Source: SB21 sp964415295
GTDB taxonomy: Bacteria > CLD3 > SB21
Assembly: GCA_964415295.1 (NCBI GenBank)
Contig: CAYPYN010000009.1
Span: 62,001-126,000 of the forward strand
Direction of reading: 5' to 3'
DNA: 64,000 nucleotides
Shown here: piece after piece, positions 18,472-26,754 of the stretch
Position numbering within the stretch: the stretch's first letter is position 1
Layout: each line of letters starts with the position of its first letter
Made by a program: the position numbers and the translations under genes
The notes under the pieces: model-generated
Told to the model about the DNA's origin: nothing
What the model saw: the letters and a program-made list of their open reading frames with translations, nothing else
Database searches by the model: none

Positions 18472-18500
18472 AAGATAGGCCATTGTGAAATTAAAAGCAA
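18472..18500 (-). promoter_or_regulatory. Sigma70-type promoter for tatA
   Basis: On the minus strand TTGCTT (18500-18495), 17 bases, then TATCTT (18477-18472). It lies directly after the tRNA terminator and about 50 bases before the tatA ATG. Confidence 0.6.
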
Positions 18501-18503
18501 GAA

Positions 18504-18532
18504 ATAAAAAAGGACAACATATCCGTTGTCCT
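18504..18532 (-). terminator. Terminator of the tRNA-Gln transcript
   Basis: On the minus strand AGGACAAC (18532-18525) and GTTGTCCT (18518-18511) form a perfect eight-base stem with a six-base loop. It is followed by a T-run. Confidence 0.9.
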
Positions 18533-18540
18533 AGGATTCG

Positions 18541-18611
18541 CTGGAATGCAGGGATTCGAACCCCGATTAATGGATCCAGAGTCCACTGTCCTACCATTGG
18601 ACGACATTCCA
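18541..18611 (-). tRNA. tRNA-Gln (anticodon CUG)
   Basis: A complete cloverleaf can be drawn on the minus strand. The acceptor stem is TGGAATG/CATTCCA, the D stem GTCC/GGAC with loop AATGGTA, the anticodon stem GTGGA/TCCAT with loop CTCTGGA, and the T stem CGGGG/CCCTG with loop TTCGAAT. Anticodon CTG (18577-18579) reads CAG. U1-A72 and G73 fit glutamine tRNAs. CCA is not encoded. It has its own promoter and terminator. Confidence 0.95.
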
Positions 18612-18622
18612 AAAACCGGAGT

Positions 18623-18651
18623 AATATAGGGATTGACATATGAAAATGCAA
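18623..18651 (-). promoter_or_regulatory. Promoter of tRNA-Gln
   Basis: On the minus strand TTGCAT (18651-18646), 17 bases, TATATT (18628-18623). It ends 11 bases before the mature tRNA 5' end. Confidence 0.75.
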
Positions 18652-18680
18652 TATTGAAATTTCAAAACTATCCGGCGCTA

Positions 18681-18709
18681 TTGAATCATAACTTTAAAGG
18701 AATTATATT
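18681..18709 (+). promoter_or_regulatory. Promoter of the phosphoglycerate mutase operon
   Basis: TTGAAT (18681-18686), 17 bases, TATATT (18704-18709). Transcription should begin near 18716, which is downstream of the ATG at 18712. This argues for translation from the ATG at 18742. Confidence 0.65.
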
Positions 18710-18741
18710 CAATGGTCTTACCAAACTTCAAGAGGCACATC

Positions 18742-19959
18742 ATGAAACACACCGACCTGCTTAAGATGCTTTCTCAAAAAACCGATTCGAAAATTGTACT
18801 TTTGGTGATGGATGGACTCGGAGGTATCCGAACCGCGGGGCGTCCAAAGACGGAGCTGGAATTAGCTAACATTCCTAACCTCAATAAGCTGGCGAAGGAA
18901 TCATTGTGCGGACGCATTATGCCGGTTTCGTACGGAGTAACACCGGGGAGCGGACCGGCTCATTTTTCACTTTTCGGATATGATCCCACGGACGATCAAA
19001 TTCAAATCGGCCGCGGTGTGCTGGAAGCGCTGGGACTTGATATGAAACTTCAAGCCGGCGATGTGGCCACCAGATGTAATTTTGCGACCATTAATAGCGA
19101 GGGCCTGTTGACGGATCGGAGAGCGGGGCGCATTCCAACGGAAGAATGCGTTAGGCTGTGCGAAATGCTGAGCGCCAAAATCAAAAAGGTTGATGATGTC
19201 AAAGTGATAATCACACCCGGGGAACAGTATCGATTCGTAGTTGTTTTTCGAGGGAAAAAACTGGACGGCCACATCAAAGACACGGATCCTCAGGTGACGG
19301 GCGTCAAGGCGCTGCCTGCCGTAGCGGTAAACACCGCTTCCAAACGGATGGCGGCCATAGCTAACAAGTTTATAGCTAAAGCCAATCAGGTCCTGAAGAG
19401 TGAATCCAAAGCCAATAGCTTGCTGATGCGCGGTTTCTCCGTCTTGCCACACGTGCCTTCGATGGCCGACAGGTTTGGTATCACGCCGGCCTGCATCGCA
19501 AGCTATCCGCTGTACCGCGGAGTTGCCAGTGTTGTCGGTATGGACGTCTTACCTACGGGAATGGAAATTGCCGATGAATTTCAAACGTTAAGAGAAAATT
19601 GGGGGAAATACGATTTCTTCTTTCTTCATGTCAAGAAGACCGATTCATACGGCGAAGACGGCAATCCGGAAGGAAAGATCAAAATACTGGAAGAGGTGGA
19701 CAAGCACATACCTATGTTGAGAGAGTTGGGTCCGGCGGTGATCATGGTAACGGGCGATCACTCCACGCCGCCGCCTATGAAGAGCCACAGCTGGCATCCC
19801 GTACCGTTTATGATCCATTCCGATGTCTGCAGTTATGACGATGCGGCTGCTTTTAATGAAACCGAATGTTCGAAAGGTCAGCTGGGCAATTTCCACTCAT
19901 ATTATATTATGGAACTGGCGCTGGCCAATGCCGGCAAACTAAAAAAATTCGGAGCGTAG
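18742..19959 (+). CDS. apgM: Archaeal-type cofactor-independent phosphoglycerate mutase
   Basis: A 405-residue alkaline-phosphatase-superfamily enzyme interconverting 3- and 2-phosphoglycerate in glycolysis/gluconeogenesis. Family motifs are LLVMDGLGG at the N-terminus, VSYGVTPGSGPAHFSLFGYDP, IGRGVLEALG, FLHVKKTDSYGEDG and the metal-binding VTGDHSTP near the end. The frame is open to an ATG at 18712, but that codon sits at the -10 box. The ATG at 18742 has AGAGG six bases upstream and is chosen here. It is followed nine bases later by sixA. Confidence 0.93.
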   Translation: MKHTDLLKMLSQKTDSKIVLLVMDGLGGIRTAGRPKTELELANIPNLNKLAKESLCGRIMPVSYGVTPGSGPAHFSLFGYDPTDDQIQIGRGVLEALGLDMKLQAGDVATRCNFATINSEGLLTDRRAGRIPTEECVRLCEMLSAKIKKVDDVKVIITPGEQYRFVVVFRGKKLDGHIKDTDPQVTGVKALPAVAVNTASKRMAAIANKFIAKANQVLKSESKANSLLMRGFSVLPHVPSMADRFGITPACIASYPLYRGVASVVGMDVLPTGMEIADEFQTLRENWGKYDFFFLHVKKTDSYGEDGNPEGKIKILEEVDKHIPMLRELGPAVIMVTGDHSTPPPMKSHSWHPVPFMIHSDVCSYDDAAAFNETECSKGQLGNFHSYYIMELALANAGKLKKFGA

Positions 19960-19968
19960 AGGATTGTT

Positions 19969-20469
19969 ATGGAGATCTATTTATTACGGCACGGTATTGC
20001 GGAGGATATTGGAGGCAAAATAAGGTCCGATGCGGCGAGACCTCTGACCGACGAAGGAACAGAGCTGTTGCAGGACGAAGCCAAAGGAATGAAGAGACTC
20101 GGGCTGCATTTTAACGTGGTCTTGACGAGTCCTTTAGTCCGATCGAAACAAACGGCTGAGATCGTGGGCGACGTACTTGATTGCGCCAATAAGATCCACA
20201 ATTGCCCGGCTTTGGCTATTCCCATGTCGATAGCTGATCTGATGCAGAATTTCAAATCCTTTCAAAACGATTATAAGGTACTGCTTGTTGGGCATCAGCC
20301 GGATTTGGGAAAACTTGCGGGTTATTTCATCGGAAACAGCAAACTTTCGCTTGCACTAAAGAAGGGCAGTCTCTGCAAAATAGATGTGGAGCGGCTGACG
20401 CCGACGCCTAGGGGAGAACTGAAATGGTATTTGACGCCCCGCCAGCTTAAACTGATTGGACAATCATAA
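19969..20469 (+). CDS. sixA: SixA-type phosphohistidine phosphatase
   Basis: A 166-residue histidine-phosphatase-superfamily protein. The catalytic RHG motif is in YLLRHGIAED at the very N-terminus. VLTSPLVRSKQTAEIV and LLVGHQPDLG carry the other active-site Arg and His. SixA removes phosphate from phosphohistidine on phosphotransfer proteins; the target here is unknown. AGAGGA precedes the ATG. The stop lies 19 bases before the next preferred start. Confidence 0.9.
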   Translation: MEIYLLRHGIAEDIGGKIRSDAARPLTDEGTELLQDEAKGMKRLGLHFNVVLTSPLVRSKQTAEIVGDVLDCANKIHNCPALAIPMSIADLMQNFKSFQNDYKVLLVGHQPDLGKLAGYFIGNSKLSLALKKGSLCKIDVERLTPTPRGELKWYLTPRQLKLIGQS

Positions 20470-20488
20470 TAATTTCCGGATCGTTTAT

Positions 20489-22051
20489 ATGAGAAAAAAG
20501 CGAACATTGTCCCATGGTCAGCACCTTGCCGCTATCGATATGGGAACCAACTCGTTTCACCTGGTGATAGTGGAGATACTGCCCGACGGTAATGTCAGGA
20601 TCCTTGACCGCGAAAAAGAAAACGTGCGCCTCGGCAGCGGCGGAAAGGATATGAAAAACATATCGCCGGAGGCCATGGAGCGGGGCATTGCTACGCTCAA
20701 GCATTTTGCTGAAATCGCCAGGAATTACAAAGCTCCGGTGCGAGCGGTTGCGACCAGTGCCGTTCGGGAAGCTCTGAACCAAAACGATTTTGTAAAGAAG
20801 GTCAGAGTTCGCACGGGTATCAATGTCGAAGTGGTTTCGGGATTCGAAGAAGCCCGACTCATCTATCTGGGAGTTCTGCAAGCTCTCCCGGTGTATAACA
20901 GAAAAACGCTCTGTGTGGATATCGGAGGCGGCAGCGTGGAATATCTCGTCGGTTCCAGAGGTGAAACCCTATATGCCAATAGCCTGAAAATCGGCTGTAT
21001 CAGGCTGACGGAGAGATTTTTTCCCAAATCGGTCATTAAGGACAAAGATCTGAAAGCCTGCAGGGAACACATTGTAGGTTTTCTTTCTCCCGTGGCACGG
21101 GAAATCAAGAAGCGCAAATACGAAATGGCCGTTGGGAGCTCAGGAACGATACAAAACATAGCCAATATGATCCGGGCGCTGCGAGGGGAAACGATCGGCA
21201 TGCAGGTCAATAATTTTTCTTTCACCAAAGATGAGTTGAACAAAGTCGTAAAGACGATTCTCAAGGCAAGAACGGATACGCAGCGAATTCAGATTCCCGG
21301 ACTGGATCCGAAACGAGTTGATATCATCACGGCGGGCGCTTTGGTTCTGCAGGAGACGTTTGAGTTACTCAAGATTAAGAGCATGATCGTTTCTGAGTTT
21401 GCGCTCCGCGAGGGAATTATTTATGATTATCTGAAGAATCGTGTTTATCAGGAGGACCACCACCATCATCTCGCGAATATTCGGTACCGAAGCGTCACGC
21501 AATTAGCAAAGACTTTCAACTACGATCCCGATCATGCGCACCAGGCCGTCAAGTTATCTCTTAGTATATTTGATCAAACCGTCAAAATGCATCGTCTGGG
21601 TGAACGTGAAAGAGAATTTCTCGAATACGCGGCGTTGCTCCATGAGGTCGGGTTTTTTATTTCTCACGCGCAACATCATCGGCATTCATATTACCTGATT
21701 CGAAATGCGGAGTTGGCTGGTTTCACAGATACAGAGAAGGAAATCATTGCTAATATTGCGCGGTATCATCGCAAGAGCCATCCAAAGGCAAAACACGAAG
21801 GATTTAATCGATTGACGGGGAGTGAACAATTGACAGTGAAGAAACTGGCCGGGATTCTGCGTTTGGCCGATGGTTTGGATCGAAGTCACAACAGTAAAGT
21901 GTCTTCCATAAAATGCAAAATACAGCCGCGTAACTTCGTTTTGAAAATCAAGGCTTCAGCTAAGAGCGATCTTGAAGAATGGGCCGTCAATATGAAAAAG
22001 GGATTATTTGAAGAAGTGTTTAAGAAACAGGTTCTTTTGAAGCGTTCTTAG
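20489..22051 (+). CDS. Ppx/GppA-family phosphatase with C-terminal HD-like domain
   Basis: A 520-residue exopolyphosphatase/pppGpp phosphohydrolase family protein. Its N-terminal actin-like ATPase fold has AAIDMGTNSFHLVI, VRAVATSAVREA, CVDIGGGSVEYL and VGSSGTIQNIA. The C-terminal part (from about residue 330) carries an HD-like helical domain with HEVGFFISHAQHH. The domain set supports polyphosphate or (p)ppGpp hydrolysis, but the two cannot be told apart by sequence. The frame is open to a TTG at 20456; the ATG at 20489 is preferred because the protein begins normally from it. The gene overlaps the convergent neighbour by four bases. Confidence 0.9.
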   Translation: MRKKRTLSHGQHLAAIDMGTNSFHLVIVEILPDGNVRILDREKENVRLGSGGKDMKNISPEAMERGIATLKHFAEIARNYKAPVRAVATSAVREALNQNDFVKKVRVRTGINVEVVSGFEEARLIYLGVLQALPVYNRKTLCVDIGGGSVEYLVGSRGETLYANSLKIGCIRLTERFFPKSVIKDKDLKACREHIVGFLSPVAREIKKRKYEMAVGSSGTIQNIANMIRALRGETIGMQVNNFSFTKDELNKVVKTILKARTDTQRIQIPGLDPKRVDIITAGALVLQETFELLKIKSMIVSEFALREGIIYDYLKNRVYQEDHHHHLANIRYRSVTQLAKTFNYDPDHAHQAVKLSLSIFDQTVKMHRLGEREREFLEYAALLHEVGFFISHAQHHRHSYYLIRNAELAGFTDTEKEIIANIARYHRKSHPKAKHEGFNRLTGSEQLTVKKLAGILRLADGLDRSHNSKVSSIKCKIQPRNFVLKIKASAKSDLEEWAVNMKKGLFEEVFKKQVLLKRS

Positions 22052-23367
22052 TCCTTGTCCTCCGTTCCTTCGTTACCATCCGACTCCAACCTCTCTTTAG
22101 CCAACCTTTTTGCCGCCTTGAATCGGGTGTAGAATTCCTGAAGATATTGATTAGCAATGGCGCGGTCATAAATGATTAAAAAGTTATCATCATTTACTTC
22201 ATTGGCGTTCTTGCTGAAGTTAAAGGATCCTGTAATAACGATCGGTATATCCTTTTTGTCCGAATTCTCCGCGTCGATGAGAATGTATTTATGATGCAGT
22301 TGCCGGTCTTCGCGGGCGAGATAGGCCTCGGCTTTCTTCGACCATGGCTTGCGGGACACGGGATCCATGGTCATAGCGCTGTATAGCCCGTGGGCCGTCT
22401 TACCGGATTTGTCGAATACCGCTTTAACGTCCAGTCCATTGATCTCGAATTTTTGGCGGATCGCGTCGTCGATTTCGATGTCGGTGCTGAATGAGAACGC
22501 ACAGATTTTGATATCATGGTCGGCTTCTCGCGAAATCAGATCCGCCACCAACTCGAGTAGATTTGGACGTGTACGGTCCTTATTCATCGGCGCAAAACAA
22601 GCTTGAACACGGTTCGATTTGCCGAAATTCCAGGTCGCATTGGCCGAGTTTTTCTTGAATTGATGAAAAGCGGAAGCGGAAGTGTCCGGCGTTGCGTCAT
22701 CACCGCCCCACATGATCTCAAATTCTTTCGTATAAGCTCCGGCTATCGCACGGCTTCTCAACAGAATAACATTCTGCATGCTGACCATTCCCGTTATCGT
22801 AAAATTGTAAGATCCCGTAATGACCACGTCGTCGGTCGAGTCCGCGCTTAGAAAATCTGCGACAACAAATTTATTGTGCATGAACGCGCGGTAACCTTTA
22901 AAGAAATGATTTTTTGAACGAATGTACGGCCATCCGGCATCGCTCATCATGGGTACTTTGTAACGGTTTTGCAGCAGACCGCGGGCTACGCTCCAAAGAT
23001 CTTCGTTATTTTTCGGTGCGTTCTCATCGTCAAATATGATTCGAACGCGAACACCTCGCTCCTTGGCTTTACAGAGAGCTACAACGATATTAAGGCTATT
23101 CAACTCAAAAGCGGCCATGTCCAGGCTCGTTTGTGCGTGATTAATCACATCGATGACGCGCTGCTCGAGGTTCTCATTGCCGTTGGCAATATTATTGGGC
23201 ATGGCGTATGAAGTATCGGTTGAACCGTTGAAAAACACATAACCCAAGCCTCCGAAGGATGGAGTGGGGTTGGGGTTATACCGTACCTGAGCAGCACAGG
23301 GTAGTGAAACAAGCGCCCACAGGCAAGTCGAGATCAAGAAGAGGATTTTTCGAACCGGCAATTTCAT
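22048..23367 (-). CDS. Exported phospholipase D-like protein
   Basis: A 439-residue protein with a signal peptide ending near CAAQ (residue 27). Two complete HKD motifs form one active site: H164-x-K166-x4-D171 with GSYNF, and H358-x-K360-x4-D365 with GSFNFS. PLD-superfamily members of this layout cleave phosphodiesters in phospholipids or nucleic acids. Export suggests a lipase or nuclease acting outside the cytoplasm. The substrate cannot be read from sequence. It converges on the Ppx gene and lies divergent from dnaK. Confidence 0.9.
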   Translation of the reverse strand: MKLPVRKILFLISTCLWALVSLPCAAQVRYNPNPTPSFGGLGYVFFNGSTDTSYAMPNNIANGNENLEQRVIDVINHAQTSLDMAAFELNSLNIVVALCKAKERGVRVRIIFDDENAPKNNEDLWSVARGLLQNRYKVPMMSDAGWPYIRSKNHFFKGYRAFMHNKFVVADFLSADSTDDVVITGSYNFTITGMVSMQNVILLRSRAIAGAYTKEFEIMWGGDDATPDTSASAFHQFKKNSANATWNFGKSNRVQACFAPMNKDRTRPNLLELVADLISREADHDIKICAFSFSTDIEIDDAIRQKFEINGLDVKAVFDKSGKTAHGLYSAMTMDPVSRKPWSKKAEAYLAREDRQLHHKYILIDAENSDKKDIPIVITGSFNFSKNANEVNDDNFLIIYDRAIANQYLQEFYTRFKAAKRLAKERLESDGNEGTEDKD

Positions 23368-23376
23368 AAGCAGATG

Positions 23377-23405
23377 ATTTAATGAATAACTTACAGAATT
23401 TACAA
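23377..23405 (-). promoter_or_regulatory. Possible promoter of the PLD-like gene
   Basis: On the minus strand TTGTAA (23405-23400), 17 bases, TTAAAT (23382-23377). The predicted transcript would begin only a few bases before the ATG at 23367, where no Shine-Dalgarno is visible. The message might therefore be nearly leaderless. Weak evidence. Confidence 0.3.
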
Positions 23406-23446
23406 AAGTTTACTCGATTTGCAATTGTTTTTTTGAAATCGGGAAG

Positions 23447-23500
23447 TCATGAAATAAGCCATTATGACAGTCTATTGAAAAGACTGACAATAATTCATGA
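23447..23500. repeat. Imperfect inverted repeat in the dnaK upstream region
   Basis: TCATGAA (23447-23453) and TTCATGA (23494-23500) form the outer arms. CAGTCT (23468-23473) and AGACTG (23481-23486) form the inner arms, with partial matching between. The 291-base region 23368-23658 holds this repeat and AT-rich DNA but no gene I can support. No CIRCE element (TTAGCACTC-N9-GAGTGCTAA) is present. Confidence 0.45.
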
Positions 23501-23658
23501 ATTAGTGGCTGTTAATCCAAATACTATTGCCATAAATGCTTGGAAAACAGTGTATTTTTATGGTATGACCTTTGCGAACTTACTTACGGCCAAAATCAGA
23601 TAATGAAGGCAATTTTTCAAATATAAGACAATAAATTTAGAAAGAAGGAGTAATTCTT

Positions 23659-25566
23659 ATGGCAAAAGGAAAAGTAATAGGAATCGACCTTGGAACGACG
23701 AATTCATGCGTTTCGATCATGGAAGGCGGACAACCTGTAGTTATAGCCAATTCAGAAGGTGGACGTACAACGCCGTCTGTCGTTGCCTTTACGAAGGCCG
23801 GTGAACGAATTATTGGCGGCCCCGCCAAACGCCAGTCCATCACCAATCCTAAGAACACGATATTTTCTATCAAGCGATTTATGGGCAGGCGCTACGAAGA
23901 AGTGAATGAAGAACGTCAAAAAGTTCCGTACGAAGTAATAAGCGGTGATGGAAACTCTGCGCGCGTCAAGATCAATGAACAGATTTATTCACCGCCGGAG
24001 ATCTCCGCTATGGTATTGCAGAAAATGAAACAAACGGCGGAAGATTATCTTGGTCAGACGGTGACGGATGCCGTGATTACCGTTCCGGCCTATTTCAATG
24101 ATGCCCAACGGCAAGCAACCAAAGATGCCGGAAAGATCGCCGGCTTGAATGTTCTTCGAATTCTTAACGAACCGACGGCCGCTGCGTTGGCGTACGGATT
24201 GGACAAGAAATCGAATGAGAAGATCGCGGTTTACGATCTTGGCGGCGGTACGTTTGATATATCGATATTGGAAATCGGTGACGGCGTTTTTGAAGTTTTA
24301 TCGACCAACGGAGATACCCATTTAGGAGGCGACGATTTTGACGAGCGCATTGTTAATTGGCTGGCGGATGAATTCAAAAAGAATGAAGGGATCGATCTGA
24401 GAAAGGACCCGATGGCCCTGCAACGTCTGAAGGACGCCGCCGAAAAGGCGAAGATTGAGCTGTCCAGTTCCATGCAGACGCAGATCAACTTGCCCTACGT
24501 GACCGCCGTTGATAGCGTTCCAAAACATCTCGATATCATGCTTACACGTGCCAAATTTGAACAGATCTGCGATGATTTGATTCAGAGAACCGTACGTCCT
24601 GTGGAGCAAGCGATGAAGGACGCAGGTTTACAGTATTCACAGATTGATGAAGTGATTCTCGTGGGCGGTTCAACCCGTATTCCGAAGATCCAGGATCTGG
24701 TGCAAGGTCTTTTCAAGAAGGAACCTCACAAAGGTGTAAACCCGGACGAAGTAGTGGCCGTGGGCGCGGCCATACAGGGCGCGGTGCTGGCCGGTGAGGT
24801 CAAAGATGTGCTGCTGCTTGATGTGACGCCTTTATCACTCGGCATAGAGACTTTGGGTGGTGTGTTTACGGCCATGATTCCCCGTAACACGACCATCCCA
24901 ACAAAGAAGGCGGAGATATTCTCAACAGCCGCCGACAGCCAGACTGCGGTGACGATACGTGTCGGGCAGGGCGAAAGGCCGATGTTTGGAGACAATCGCG
25001 AGATCGGGCGATTCGAGTTGGTCGGTATTCCGCCGGCTCCGCGGGGTGTGCCGCAGATCGAAGTGACTTTTGACATCGACGCCAACGGCATCCTGCACGT
25101 GACGGCTAAGGATAAGGCGACGAACAAAGAACAGAGTATCCGCATCGAATCGTCATCCGGCCTCAGTTCCGACGAGATAGATCGTATGGTTAATACGGCG
25201 AAGGAGCATGCCGATGAAGATAAACGCCGACGTGAACGCATCGATGCGAAGAATCATGCCGAAAGTCTGGCGTATCAAACTGAAAAAAATATCAAGGAAT
25301 TCGGCGATAAGATCGACAGCGATTCCAAATCGAAACTCGAGAGCGAAGTTCAGAAATTGCGTGACGCGATCAATGCGGATAATCTGGATAATATCAAAAC
25401 AGCCACGGAATCTCTCAACCGCGTGTGGAATGAGGTTTCTACTAAAATGTATCAGGGTGGCGCGGGGGCCCAGGGAAACCCGCAGGAACAAGCATCCGGC
25501 GGAGAACAGGGTAAAAAAGTCGAAGAAGCCGACTACGAAGTCGTTGATGACAAAGATAAAAAATAA
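23659..25566 (+). CDS. dnaK: DnaK, Hsp70 chaperone
   Basis: A 635-residue ATP-dependent Hsp70 of normal bacterial length. Nucleotide-binding domain motifs are GIDLGTTNSCVSIMEG, YDLGGGTFDIS and EVILVGGSTRIPKIQ. The substrate-binding domain begins after the linker DVLLLDVTPLSLGIETLGG. The charged tail ends in EEADYEVVDDKDKK. SD GAAGGAG lies eight bases before the ATG. It is the first gene of a run of chaperones and proteases. No grpE or hrcA is adjacent. Confidence 0.98.
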   Translation: MAKGKVIGIDLGTTNSCVSIMEGGQPVVIANSEGGRTTPSVVAFTKAGERIIGGPAKRQSITNPKNTIFSIKRFMGRRYEEVNEERQKVPYEVISGDGNSARVKINEQIYSPPEISAMVLQKMKQTAEDYLGQTVTDAVITVPAYFNDAQRQATKDAGKIAGLNVLRILNEPTAAALAYGLDKKSNEKIAVYDLGGGTFDISILEIGDGVFEVLSTNGDTHLGGDDFDERIVNWLADEFKKNEGIDLRKDPMALQRLKDAAEKAKIELSSSMQTQINLPYVTAVDSVPKHLDIMLTRAKFEQICDDLIQRTVRPVEQAMKDAGLQYSQIDEVILVGGSTRIPKIQDLVQGLFKKEPHKGVNPDEVVAVGAAIQGAVLAGEVKDVLLLDVTPLSLGIETLGGVFTAMIPRNTTIPTKKAEIFSTAADSQTAVTIRVGQGERPMFGDNREIGRFELVGIPPAPRGVPQIEVTFDIDANGILHVTAKDKATNKEQSIRIESSSGLSSDEIDRMVNTAKEHADEDKRRRERIDAKNHAESLAYQTEKNIKEFGDKIDSDSKSKLESEVQKLRDAINADNLDNIKTATESLNRVWNEVSTKMYQGGAGAQGNPQEQASGGEQGKKVEEADYEVVDDKDKK

Positions 25567-25583
25567 AAACGAAAGAGTGTCCC

Positions 25584-25829
25584 ATGCCGACATACGATTA
25601 TAAGTGTCCGGAAGGACATACGTTCGAGGAGTTCCAGAATATCAACGAAGAGCCGGTGGCGACTTGTCCTCAATGCGGCAAGCCGTCTTCGCGTATGATT
25701 GGAGCTGGTTCCGGCCTGATGTTCAAAGGTTCTGGTTTCTATATTACCGATTATAAGAAATCCGGCGCCTCAACAAGTTCCAATGGTCAGAAAAACGAGA
25801 AACCAAAAGATTCGGGAAACAAAACTTAA
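25584..25829 (+). CDS. FmdB-family zinc-ribbon protein
   Basis: An 81-residue small protein with the FmdB N-terminus MPTYDYKC and a second CxxC knuckle at C28/C31 (CPQCGKPSSRMIG). The usual first CxxC is C8-P-E-G-H12 here, so a cysteine is missing and His12 may act as ligand. The C-terminal part is disordered, with GSGFYITDYKKSG. It is often a putative regulator; the function is not known. It sits 17 bases after dnaK. Confidence 0.85.
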   Translation: MPTYDYKCPEGHTFEEFQNINEEPVATCPQCGKPSSRMIGAGSGLMFKGSGFYITDYKKSGASTSSNGQKNEKPKDSGNKT

Positions 25830-25860
25830 TTAGAGATCAAAAAGAAAGAAGAGGTTGAAG

Positions 25861-26745
25861 ATGGTATTCATGAATACATTCAAAACGATGTTTTTTCTAA
25901 CCGTTTTGACTTTGTTATTTATGTTTATTGGAAGCATGATCGGTGGTCAGTCCGGCGCTTTGGTGGCATTGGTTCTGGCCGGTGTTATGAATTTCGTAAG
26001 TTACTGGTTCAGCGACAAGATCGTATTAAAAATGTACGGCGCCCGCGAGATCCAATACAACGATCATCCTCGGTTTTACAACCTCGTTCAGCGTCTGGCG
26101 GTCAATGCCGGATTACCGATGCCAAAGCTGTACGTTATTCCTACGGAAACCCCAAATGCTTTCGCAACGGGACGAAATCCCGAACACGCGGCGGTTGCTG
26201 CAACAGAGGGCATCTTGTCAAGGCTGACGGAGGATGAACTGGAAGGTGTGATGGCGCACGAATTGGCGCATGTTAAGAACAGGGATATCCTGATCAGTTC
26301 GGTCGTGGCTACTTTTGCGGGAGCCATTTCATACATCGCCAGTATGGCCCAGTGGGCGGCCATTTTTGGCGGGTTTAACAGAAATTCCGATGAAGAGGAA
26401 AATGGCGGCGGAAGCAATATCTTTTCATTCTTGATCATGGCCGTACTGGCGCCAATTATCGCAACCATGATACAGCTCGCGATATCGAGATCCCGGGAGT
26501 TTTTGGCCGATAGAACAGGTGCGGAGATCTCACGCCGTCCGATGCAATTGGCACAGGCGTTGATCAAACTGGAAAAGAGCAACCTGATGCTGCCCATGGA
26601 AGGCAACAAAGCCACAGCGCACCTATTCATAGTGAGTCCTTTGACGGGTGGAGGATTGGTCGGCTTGTTTCGTACACACCCAACAACAGAAGAACGCGTT
26701 GAAAAATTGAAAGCGTATGCAGAAGAAACAGGTTTGTTATCCTAA
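25861..26745 (+). CDS. htpX: HtpX, membrane zinc metalloprotease
   Basis: A 294-residue M48-family integral membrane protease that degrades misfolded membrane proteins. Two N-terminal TM helices (about residues 5-48) precede the HEXXH motif in VMAHELAHVKNRD. Further TM segments follow (SSVVATFAGAISYIA; IFSFLIMAVLAPIIATMIQ), then the third ligand region SREFLADRTGAE. The frame is open to a TTG at 25855; the ATG at 25861 has AAGAGG six bases upstream and is chosen. Confidence 0.95.
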   Translation: MVFMNTFKTMFFLTVLTLLFMFIGSMIGGQSGALVALVLAGVMNFVSYWFSDKIVLKMYGAREIQYNDHPRFYNLVQRLAVNAGLPMPKLYVIPTETPNAFATGRNPEHAAVAATEGILSRLTEDELEGVMAHELAHVKNRDILISSVVATFAGAISYIASMAQWAAIFGGFNRNSDEEENGGGSNIFSFLIMAVLAPIIATMIQLAISRSREFLADRTGAEISRRPMQLAQALIKLEKSNLMLPMEGNKATAHLFIVSPLTGGGLVGLFRTHPTTEERVEKLKAYAEETGLLS

Positions 26746-26754
26746 GTTAGAAGC

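Noticed and set aside
18712..18741. Longer N-terminus of phosphoglycerate mutase
   Set aside because: The ATG at 18712 lies at the promoter -10 region; the ATG at 18742 has a better ribosome binding site.
23382..23603. 73-residue open frame before dnaK
   Set aside because: It has no ribosome binding site or family resemblance and lies in AT-rich regulatory DNA with an inverted repeat.
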